Source: G020354085 sp964629975 (GTDB lineage Bacteria > Pseudomonadota > Gammaproteobacteria > Acidiferrobacterales > Sulfurifustaceae). From it: a DNA stretch of 20,046 nt. Shown piece after piece: positions 6,514 through 13,926 of this stretch (position 1 is its first letter; each line of letters begins with the position of its first letter). The DNA is taken from assembly GCA_964629975.1 (NCBI GenBank), contig CAZVUN010000045.1:1-20046 (forward strand). The letters are read 5' to 3'. A program made the translations under genes and the position numbers. Below the pieces are notes generated by a model. The model did not search any database, was not told the DNA's origin, and saw only the letters and a program-made list of their open reading frames with translations.

Positions 6514-8654
6514 CCCGCCCCGCGCCGCCGCGCGCCACGCGCTCGCTGGCAGCGACGGTGGTGTGGCGGCTGCTGGCGGTGCTGGCCGTCGCCCTGATCG
6601 TCGGCGTCGGCGCCTTTGCCTGGCTCTATGAGCAAACCCGCCAGGCCGCGCAGGCGCAGCAGCTGGTCAGCACCGCGCGCCATTTCGAGATCCGCTTCGG
6701 GGAGATTGACCACGGCTGGCATCTCGCCGCCAAGAATCTGCGCTCGCAGGTGGCGCATACCCGCATCCTGGACGATCGCAGCAACTGGCAGCAGCGCCTG
6801 ACGGCCTATCTGGTGACCCTCGCCGACGGCATCGTCTTCACCCACGTCCTGCTCGTCGATCCGGCCGGCCGGGTGCGCTTCAGCTACCAGCCCGGCGGGC
6901 AGGCGCCCCCGTCCCTGCCGCCGGATCTGACCGCTGACGCCGGCTGGTTGTTCGCGCCCGGCGAGTCCGCGGTGTACCGCATGATCGCATTGCCCATGCT
7001 GGTGCAAGGCCAAGGCGGTCACCGCCTGGTGCTGCTGGTGGCGCTGGACAACGTGCTGCTCAGCGCCAGTGTCTACCCCGGGGTCGAGGCGCACCTGCTG
7101 TGGCAGGGCCGGGTGGTCGCCAGCTCGCGCGGTAACGCGGTGGTGGGGCGTGCCGCAACCGAGCTCGCGGCGGCTGACAGCGATCAGCGCAGCACCGCGC
7201 TGCTCTGGGGAGCGGAGGCCGGCGCCCCGCTCTTGATGTTGCAGCACGAGTCACTCGCCCCGGTGTCCGTGACGGCGGCCGTGCTGCCATTTGCGCTTGC
7301 CGGCGGGCTGCTGGCACTGGGCGGCTGGCTGGTATTGGGCGGCTGGGTGGCGCGTCTGGCGGTGCGCCTCGATGTCCTGAAGCAGGCCGCGCGCCGCTTC
7401 AGCGGGGCAGATCGCGCGGGCGTGCAGGCCGCCGCCAGCGACATCGAAAGCCGCCTCACGGAATCATCCGGTCACGACGACCTGTCCGATCTCGCGGTGA
7501 TCCTGGCCGCGGCGATGAAGGCGCGCCTCGCGGCGGAGGATGCCCTGCGCGTGAAGGACGATGCCATCGCCGCATCGCTCAATGCCATGGTGTTCACCGA
7601 TCTCGCCGGGCGACTGCTGTACGTGAATCGCGCGTTCCTGCAGCTGTGGGGCTATGCACACGAACGCGAGGTCATTGGCCACACGGCGCTCGACTTCACC
7701 GCGGAGGCGGCGCAGACCACGCGCGCGCTCGAGGCGTTGCGCGCGTGCGGCAGCTGGTCGGGGGAGCTTGCGGCGCGGCGGCGGGACGGCTCGGTGTTCA
7801 CGGTGCTGGGCACGGCCACGCTGATCCGCGATGCCGGCGGTCAACCGGTGCAACTCGTGGGATCGTTCTTCGACATCTCGGATCGGCGTCGGGCCGAAGA
7901 GCAGGTGCAGCGGCTCAATGCCACGCTCGAGGAGCGCGTGCAGGAGCGCACCGCCGCGCTCGCGGCGGCGGTTCGGGAGCTCGAGGCGTTCAGTTATTCG
8001 GTCTCGCACGACCTGCGCGCCCCGTTGCGTGCCATCGACGGCTTCAGCCGCCTGCTGCTCGACGAGCATGCCGCACAACTCAATGCCGAAGGGCATGGGC
8101 TCCTCGTGCGAGTGCGCCAGGCCGCGCAGCGCATGGGGGTGCTGATCGACGAGCTGCTCGAGCTTTCGCGCGTCGGACGCGCCGAACTGCGCGTGACCGC
8201 GGTGGACCTGTCTGTGCTGGCCGCCGAGGTCGTCGAGCAGCTGCGCATCGCGGAGCCGGCCCGGCGCGTGCAGGTGACGATCGCCCCTGCGCTCAGGGCG
8301 CGCGGCGACGAGCGCCTGCTGCGGCTGGTGCTGGAGAACCTGATCGGTAACGCCTGGAAGTACACCTCCCGCACGCCCGACGCACGCATCGAGGTCAGCG
8401 CGCTCGAGCACGACGGCGAACGGGTCTTCCGGGCACGCGACAACGGCGTCGGCTTCGACATGGCATACGCCGACAAGCTGTTCCAGCCCTTCCAGCGGCT
8501 GCATCGCGCCGGGGAATTCGACGGCACGGGCGTGGGTCTGGCGACCGTGGCGCGCATCGTTCATCGTCACGGCGGGCGCGTGTGGGGCGAGTCGCAACCC
8601 GGGGCCGGGGCGACGTTCTTCTTCACGCTCGGCGGCGCCGGCGGGAAGGGGTGA
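6510..8654 (+). CDS. Membrane sensor histidine kinase: periplasmic domain, PAS, HisKA, HATPase
   Basis: This protein is 714 residues from GTG 6510. TM1 is about 17-39 (VVWRLLAVLAVALIVGVGAF). A periplasmic domain of roughly 210 residues follows, with no family I can name, though its position fits a Cache-like sensor. TM2 is about 252-284. A helical linker leads to a PAS domain at about 350-465 (AIAASLNAMVFTDLAGRLLY, ending FDISDRRRAEEQ). A coiled coil (NATLEERVQERTAALAAAV) connects to the kinase. The H-box SYSVSHDLRAPLRAIDGF puts the phospho-His at 500. The N-box GNAWKYTSRT has Asn614, and DNGVGFD and GTGVGLA are intact. The large periplasmic domain and coupling to the upstream binding protein suggest the two touch in the periplasm, as in known binding-protein/kinase pairs such as TorT-TorS or LuxP-LuxQ. 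That partnership is inferred. No receiver is fused. Confidence 0.93.
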   Translation: MTRPAPPRATRSLAATVVWRLLAVLAVALIVGVGAFAWLYEQTRQAAQAQQLVSTARHFEIRFGEIDHGWHLAAKNLRSQVAHTRILDDRSNWQQRLTAYLVTLADGIVFTHVLLVDPAGRVRFSYQPGGQAPPSLPPDLTADAGWLFAPGESAVYRMIALPMLVQGQGGHRLVLLVALDNVLLSASVYPGVEAHLLWQGRVVASSRGNAVVGRAATELAAADSDQRSTALLWGAEAGAPLLMLQHESLAPVSVTAAVLPFALAGGLLALGGWLVLGGWVARLAVRLDVLKQAARRFSGADRAGVQAAASDIESRLTESSGHDDLSDLAVILAAAMKARLAAEDALRVKDDAIAASLNAMVFTDLAGRLLYVNRAFLQLWGYAHEREVIGHTALDFTAEAAQTTRALEALRACGSWSGELAARRRDGSVFTVLGTATLIRDAGGQPVQLVGSFFDISDRRRAEEQVQRLNATLEERVQERTAALAAAVRELEAFSYSVSHDLRAPLRAIDGFSRLLLDEHAAQLNAEGHGLLVRVRQAAQRMGVLIDELLELSRVGRAELRVTAVDLSVLAAEVVEQLRIAEPARRVQVTIAPALRARGDERLLRLVLENLIGNAWKYTSRTPDARIEVSALEHDGERVFRARDNGVGFDMAYADKLFQPFQRLHRAGEFDGTGVGLATVARIVHRHGGRVWGESQPGAGATFFFTLGGAGGKG

Positions 8655-8697
8655 CCGACGGAAGATAAATTCATTGCTGCCCAAGGACGGCAAGCGC

Positions 8698-10233
8698 ATG
8701 CCCATGGCGAAGATCGATGTCCTGACAACTGGCCGCGGACGCCGCACGCCGGCGAGGAGCGGGCGCGCGCGCTGGCTCACGACCCTGCTCGTACTGCTGG
8801 CGCTCGGGGCGGAGGCGGCCAGTGATCCCTACGCGCACGAGGCCATCGCGCAGAGGCGCTATCAGGGCGTCACGCTCAACGTGCTTACGCTCGACACGCC
8901 GGTGCTGGGCGAGCCGGTGGTGCGGCACGCGCGCGAGTTCGAGCGGCTGAGCGGCGCCCGGATCAATGTCACGCGTGTGCCGTTTGCCGAGCTCTACCAG
9001 GAGACGCTGCTCGGCCTGCGCCAGGGGAAGTACGACGCGCTCACGTTCGGATCGATGTGGATCGCCGACGTCGTGCACTACCTCGAGCCACTGCCCAGGC
9101 AGATGCTGGCGTCCGCGCAGTACCGCGACGTGCTGCCACACTACCAGCGCGTGGCGAGCTGGGGCGATACACCGTACCTGGTGCCGATCGACGGCGACCG
9201 CCACTACCTGCAATACCGCCGCGACCTGCTCGAGGACCCGCGGTACCGGGCTGAATTCCGCGCCCGCTCCGGCCGCGAGTTGGAGGTGCCGAAGACCTGG
9301 CCGCAGTTGCAGGAGATTGCCCGGTTCTTCCACGGCCGCCAGCTGCCCGACGGCGCCGTCATCAGCGGCATCGCCGAGGTGACGGTGAGCGATGCCTTGC
9401 TCGGCAACTACTTCATCAAGCGCGCCGCACCCTATGCCAAGCACCCGGCGGTGAAGGGCGGCTTCTACTTCGACCTCGCGACCATGGAACCGCTGGTGAA
9501 CACACCCGGCTGGGTCGAGGCGCTCAAGGACTTCGTCGCCGCCCAGGATCTCTATCCGATCGGCGGCCAGCGCATGAGCTTCTTCGACACCATCAAGACC
9601 TTCGGGCGCGGCAACGTGGTGTTCTCCGACTCCTGGGACGACCCGTTCATCGAGGCGATGGAACCGGACAATCCGCTGCGCAACAAGGTCGCGGCCGCGC
9701 TGTCGCCGGGATCGCGCAAGGTCTGGAACCGCAAGACCGGCAGGTGGGACCAGTTCCCTGAGGTGAACTACGCGCCCTACATCGTCTATGGCTGGACCGG
9801 CGGTGTGGCCCGCAGCAGCCAGCACAAGCAGGCGGCGTTCGATTTCCTGGGCTTCTACGCCAATCGCAAGAATCACCGGGCCGATCTGCAGGTGGGCCGG
9901 TTCGGCATGAATCCCTTCCGCCGCTCCGATCTCGACGAGCGCCTGTGGATCGAGGGGGCCGGGTGGGATCCGCTCGTGGCACGCGCGTACGTGCAGACCC
10001 TCGAGCGCCAGGCGCAGAGCAAGAACCGGGTGCTCGATCTGCGCATCCACCGCGGCCAGGAGTACGTGCAGATCCTGGCGGTCGGCGTGTATCGCGCCAT
10101 CACCGGTCGCGAGTCGCCGCAGGCCGCACTCGATGACGTGGCCCGGCGCTGGAAGCAGCTGACCGAGCGCGTCGGCGTGGACAGGCAGCGCGAGGCCTAC
10201 CGGCACGTGGTGCGTTTCGAGGACGGCGGGTAG
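8698..10233 (+). CDS. Extracellular solute-binding protein, family 1-like
   Basis: From ATG 8698 the protein is 511 residues; an in-frame TTG at 8674 (GGAAG nine bases before it) and an ATG at 8704 are alternatives. The N-terminus is basic, followed by WLTTLLVLLALGAEAAS, a Sec signal peptide with cleavage after AEA; there is no lipobox Cys. The mature protein looks like a sugar/oligosaccharide-type binding protein: LNVLTLDTPVLGEPVVRHAREFERLSGARINV is reminiscent of the first lobe, then LRQGKYDALTFGSMWIADVV, VPIDGDRHYLQYRRDLL, and PYIVYGWTGGVARSS, and the protein is longer than the usual 400-450. The ligand is unknown. As with the binding protein at 5377, no transporter subunits follow; instead a kinase starts seven bases after the stop. 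It is therefore proposed to be a sensor partner for that kinase. Confidence 0.85.
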   Translation: MPMAKIDVLTTGRGRRTPARSGRARWLTTLLVLLALGAEAASDPYAHEAIAQRRYQGVTLNVLTLDTPVLGEPVVRHAREFERLSGARINVTRVPFAELYQETLLGLRQGKYDALTFGSMWIADVVHYLEPLPRQMLASAQYRDVLPHYQRVASWGDTPYLVPIDGDRHYLQYRRDLLEDPRYRAEFRARSGRELEVPKTWPQLQEIARFFHGRQLPDGAVISGIAEVTVSDALLGNYFIKRAAPYAKHPAVKGGFYFDLATMEPLVNTPGWVEALKDFVAAQDLYPIGGQRMSFFDTIKTFGRGNVVFSDSWDDPFIEAMEPDNPLRNKVAAALSPGSRKVWNRKTGRWDQFPEVNYAPYIVYGWTGGVARSSQHKQAAFDFLGFYANRKNHRADLQVGRFGMNPFRRSDLDERLWIEGAGWDPLVARAYVQTLERQAQSKNRVLDLRIHRGQEYVQILAVGVYRAITGRESPQAALDDVARRWKQLTERVGVDRQREAYRHVVRFEDGG

Positions 10234-10240
10234 CACCGCC

Positions 10241-13200
10241 ATGAAGATTCGTACCCGCATCATCGGCGCGGCCCTCGTGGTGGTGACGGCCGCCAATATC
10301 GTCTATACCGGCTACTTCCTCGACAAGGAGCGACGCGAGGCGCGCGCGCGCCTGCGCGTCACCATCGATGAGACCAACCGCCTGCTCAGGTCGGTGCTGG
10401 CCGCACCGCTCTACGACGGCAATGTCGCGCAGCTCGAGGGCGACCTCGATTCGTTCTTTCTCAACCCGGACATCGTCCGCCTGGCGCTTATCGAACATCG
10501 CGGGGACATCGCGCTGCGGCGCGAGCGCTCGCACGCGCAGATGCCTGGCGAGCTGATCGAGGAGCGCATCAAGATCGTGCGCGGCATCGATGAGCTGGGT
10601 GAGATACGCGTCGCCTATACCACCGCGAACATCGAGCAGCGACTCTTGAAGTCGCGCAACGAACTGCTCCTGTTGTCGCTGGTGTCGGTTCTCGGTCTGG
10701 CCGTGGTGATCTTCTTCGTCGCCAAGGGGCTCACCCGCCCGATCGATCGCCTCACCGAGGCGGCACGCGCGATGGCGGCCGGCCGGCTGGCTCAGCAAAT
10801 CCAGCGGGGCGGCAGCGAAGAGCTGGCCGTGCTCGGCCGCAGCTTCGTGCAGATGCGCGACGCGATCCGCGAAAAGATGGCCGATCTGGCCGAGAAGAAC
10901 GCGCGGCTGAGCAACGAGATCGCGCAGCGCCGTGAGGCCGAACAGGAGCGCGACCGGCTGATCTCCATTCTGGAGGCGACGACCGACATGGTGGGTATCG
11001 CCGATCTGCAGGGCGGCATCCTCTATCTGAATCGGGCCGGGCGGCGTCTGACCGGCATCGGCGAACGTCCGGTGACGGGGCGCAAGATCCCCGAGCTTCA
11101 TCCGGACTGGGCCACCGGGATGATCATGAACCAAGGCATCCCGGCGGCGATTCGCGACGGCGCCTGGTCCGGCGAGACCGCCTTGCTCGGCGCCGACGGC
11201 CGCGAGATCCCCGTGTCGCAGGTGATCCTGAGCCACCGCGATGCGCATGGCCAACTCGAGTACCTGTCCACGGTCATACGCGACACCAGCGAGCGCCAGG
11301 AGGCGCAACGCCGGTTGCAGGCGCGCGATGAGCTGCTGCGCCGGCTGTCCGAGCGGGTGCCGGGCGTGATCTACCAGTACCGCATGTATCCGGATGGACG
11401 CTCGTGCTTTCCCTACGCGAGCGAAGGCATCCGCGACATCTACGAGCTCACCCCGGAGCAGGTACGCGCGGATGCCACGCCGGTCTTCGGGCGTCTGCAC
11501 CCGGAGGACGCCGAAGCGGTAGCCCATTCGATCATGCAGTCGTTTCGGGCGCTGACGCCGTGGCGGCTCGAGTACCGCGTGCGGCTGCCGCAGCGCGGCG
11601 AACGCTGGGTGCGCGGCGAATCGGTACCGGAGCGGCTCGAGGACGGCAGCGTGCTGTGGCACGGCTACATCAACGATGTCACCGCGTCACGGCGCGCCCA
11701 GGAAGAGCTGCAGCGCGCCTACGGCGAGAACCGCGCCGTCACGCAGGCGGTGCGTGACATCCTGTTCATGTTGAATCCGGCGGGCGAGCTGCTGTGGTGG
11801 AACCGGCGCGCCGAGGAGGTCACCGGGCTCACGCCGGCGCAGCTGCGCGGCCGGCCCGGCACCGCGTTCTTCCACGAGGACGACCGCGCGGTCGCGGCGC
11901 AGGCGCTTGCGCGGGCCGCAGCCACGGGCTATGCCGAGATCGAGGCGCGCGTGCTGACGGTGGACGGACCCACCGACTACCAGTTCAACGGTGTGCGCGT
12001 GCTGGACGAAGGCGGCCGCCTGCTGGGCGTCGCCGGCTCGGGGCGCGATGTGAGCGAACGCAAGCGCGCCGAACAGGCGCTGCGCGAGAGCGAGGCGCGC
12101 TTTCGCGCCATCATCGAGGCCTCGCCGGTGCCGTACGCGCTCAATGATGACCAGCAGAACATCGTCTACCTCAACCCCGCGTTCGTCGAGACCTTTGGCT
12201 ACACGCGCAACGACATCCTGACACTGGCGCACTGGTGGTCGCGCGCCTGCCCCGATCCGGCCTATCGGCAGCGCATGATGACCGAGTGGGCGGCGCGTCT
12301 CGATCGCGCCCGCCAGCACGGCACGGCGTTCGCGCCGCTGGAGCTCGAGGTCCGCGCCCAGGACGGCTCGCGCCATGTGGTGGTGGCGTCGGCGGCGTCG
12401 CTCGGGCGTGCCTTTGCCGGCACGCATCTGGTCATGCTCTATGACGTCACCGAACGCAAACGCGCCGAGGACGAAATCCGCAGTCTGAACGCCACGCTCG
12501 AGGAGCGCGTGCGCGCGCGCACCGCCGATCTCGAGGCGGCGCTGCGGGAGCTCGAGGCCTTCAGCTATTCGGTGTCGCACGACCTGCGCGCGCCGCTGCG
12601 TGCCATTGACGGGTTCTCGCGCATCGTGCTCGAGGACCACGGGGCGCAGCTCGCGCCCGAGGCGCGCGGCTATCTCGAGCGTGTGCGCAGTGCCGTACAG
12701 CGTATGGGCATGCAGATCGACGATCTGCTCGAGCTGTCGCGCGTCGGGCGCGCCGAGATGCGCCTGGCCACGGTTGATCTCACCCGGCTGGCGCACGAGG
12801 TGGTCGAGCAGCTGCGTGCCGGCGATCCGGCGCGGGCGGTGCAGGTCACGATCGCGCCGGGCATGGCCGGGCAGGGCGATGAGCGCCTGCTGCGGCTGGT
12901 GCTGGGAAACCTGCTCGGCAATGCCTGGAAGTACACGCGCCGCACGCCCGCTGCCCGCGTCGAGTTCAGTGCCGCGCCGCAGCGCGATGAGACGGTGTAT
13001 CGCGTGTGTGACAACGGCGCCGGCTTCGACATGGCCTACGCGGACAAGCTGTTCCGGCCGTTTCAGCGGCTGCATCGGCTGGAGGAGTTCGAGGGCACGG
13101 GCGTTGGCCTGGCCATCGTCGCGCGCATCGTGGCCCGCCATGGCGGACGCGTCTGGGCCGAAGGTCAGCCAGGGCAAGGGGCGTGCTTTTCCTTTGCCCT

Positions 13201-13243
13201 GCCAGTGGCCCGGAGCGCGGCGTCGGGGCCCCGCCGGTCATGA
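10241..13243 (+). CDS. Membrane sensor histidine kinase: HAMP, four PAS, HisKA, HATPase
   Basis: This protein has 1000 residues from ATG 10241, with only a weak ribosome binding site seven bases after the previous stop, so coupling is probable. TM1 is about 7-27, a periplasmic segment of about 110 residues follows, and TM2 is about 142-163. HAMP covers about 164-217 (LTRPIDRLTEAARAMAAGRL). Four PAS-type repeats follow at about 240-350, 365-490 (PAS_3-like, PWRLEYRVRLPQRGERWVRG), 500-612 and 619-745, each ending in a D(V/T)(S/T)ER-type linker. The coiled coil NATLEERVRARTADLEAAL leads to SYSVSHDLRAPLRAIDGF with His780. The N-box GNAWKYTRRT has Asn894, with DNGAGFD and GTGVGLA intact. The core is closer to the kinase at 6510 than to that at 2861 (shared GDERLLRLVL, DMAYADKLF). 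The short periplasmic part could receive a signal from the upstream binding protein, and the PAS array could add cytoplasmic inputs. No receiver is fused. Confidence 0.93.
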   Translation: MKIRTRIIGAALVVVTAANIVYTGYFLDKERREARARLRVTIDETNRLLRSVLAAPLYDGNVAQLEGDLDSFFLNPDIVRLALIEHRGDIALRRERSHAQMPGELIEERIKIVRGIDELGEIRVAYTTANIEQRLLKSRNELLLLSLVSVLGLAVVIFFVAKGLTRPIDRLTEAARAMAAGRLAQQIQRGGSEELAVLGRSFVQMRDAIREKMADLAEKNARLSNEIAQRREAEQERDRLISILEATTDMVGIADLQGGILYLNRAGRRLTGIGERPVTGRKIPELHPDWATGMIMNQGIPAAIRDGAWSGETALLGADGREIPVSQVILSHRDAHGQLEYLSTVIRDTSERQEAQRRLQARDELLRRLSERVPGVIYQYRMYPDGRSCFPYASEGIRDIYELTPEQVRADATPVFGRLHPEDAEAVAHSIMQSFRALTPWRLEYRVRLPQRGERWVRGESVPERLEDGSVLWHGYINDVTASRRAQEELQRAYGENRAVTQAVRDILFMLNPAGELLWWNRRAEEVTGLTPAQLRGRPGTAFFHEDDRAVAAQALARAAATGYAEIEARVLTVDGPTDYQFNGVRVLDEGGRLLGVAGSGRDVSERKRAEQALRESEARFRAIIEASPVPYALNDDQQNIVYLNPAFVETFGYTRNDILTLAHWWSRACPDPAYRQRMMTEWAARLDRARQHGTAFAPLELEVRAQDGSRHVVVASAASLGRAFAGTHLVMLYDVTERKRAEDEIRSLNATLEERVRARTADLEAALRELEAFSYSVSHDLRAPLRAIDGFSRIVLEDHGAQLAPEARGYLERVRSAVQRMGMQIDDLLELSRVGRAEMRLATVDLTRLAHEVVEQLRAGDPARAVQVTIAPGMAGQGDERLLRLVLGNLLGNAWKYTRRTPAARVEFSAAPQRDETVYRVCDNGAGFDMAYADKLFRPFQRLHRLEEFEGTGVGLAIVARIVARHGGRVWAEGQPGQGACFSFALPVARSAASGPRRS

Positions 13244-13274
13244 CGCCGGTTGGCGGCTGTGCCGATGTCGGCGC

Positions 13275-13292
13275 GACCGACGGGTCGGTTTT
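13275..13292 (+). terminator. Weak intrinsic terminator candidate after the last kinase
   Basis: ACCGA (13276-13280), loop CGGG, TCGGT (13285-13289), followed by TTTT (13289-13292). The stem is only five pairs plus one G-T pair and the T-run is short, so termination would be partial. It lies 32 bases after the kinase stop and would separate the kinases from the receiver gene. Confidence 0.4.
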
Positions 13293-13475
13293 CACCTGAT
13301 GCCCGCGTGGGTATTCGGGTGCGGGTCGGTGCGCTCAATCGGCAGGCGGAGGTGGGCCGGGCACCGGCGGCTATGCTAGGTAGACGGGCGCGGGGCGGCG
13401 ACGCGCACTTGGCGGCGCGGGCCGGTTGCGGCAGCCTGCAGTCCCGGACAAGACAGCGCGAATGCGGGAGGGGGC

Positions 13476-13922
13476 ATGACCAGAAACGGTACGATCCTGT
13501 TGGTCGAGGACAACCCGGACGATGAGGCGCTCACGCTGCGGGCGCTGAAGAAGAACAACATCCTCAACGAGGTGGTGGTCGCACGCGATGGGGTCGAGGC
13601 GCTCGATTACCTGTTCGGTACCGGCACGCATGCCGGGCGCGATGTCAGCGACGCGCCGCCGGTCGTGCTGCTCGATCTCAAGCTGCCGAAGATCGACGGA
13701 CTCGAGGTGCTGCGCCGGCTGCGCGCCGATGCGCGCACCCGCCTGCAGCCGGTGGTGATTCTCACCACCTCGAACGAAGATCGCGATGTGATATCCAGCT
13801 ACGAGCTCGGCGCCAACAGCTACATTCGCAAGCCGGTGGATTTCAGCGAGTTCATCGAGGCGGTGCGCCAGCTCGGGCTCTACTGGCTGGTATTGAACAT
13901 CTCGCCGCCACCTCAGGGATGA
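13476..13922 (+). CDS. Stand-alone response regulator receiver, Rcp1-like
   Basis: The ATG at 13476 has GGGAGGGGG directly upstream. The 148-residue protein is a single CheY-like receiver: acidic pair in LLVEDNPDDEA, phospho-acceptor Asp67 in VVLLDLKLPKIDGLEVL, TTS after strand four, and Lys119 in YIRKPVDFSEF. The DNPDDE/KKNN pattern and the extra loop between alpha-2 and beta-3 (FGTGTHAGRDVSDAPP) are typical of Rcp1-type regulators paired with phytochrome-like kinases, which is the core type of the three kinases upstream. There is no output domain, so it probably acts through protein contact or as a phosphorelay intermediate. A 232-base gap with a weak terminator precedes it; TATGCT (13372-13377) is a possible -10 element but no -35 is seen. 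The next gene starts five bases after its stop. Confidence 0.93.
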   Translation: MTRNGTILLVEDNPDDEALTLRALKKNNILNEVVVARDGVEALDYLFGTGTHAGRDVSDAPPVVLLDLKLPKIDGLEVLRRLRADARTRLQPVVILTTSNEDRDVISSYELGANSYIRKPVDFSEFIEAVRQLGLYWLVLNISPPPQG

Positions 13923-13926
13923 AGGC

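Noticed and set aside
5127..7247. Minus-strand open frame of 706 codons spanning the Ns
   Set aside because: It runs through the assembly gap and opposite two well-supported plus-strand genes; the protein is compositionally biased and featureless.
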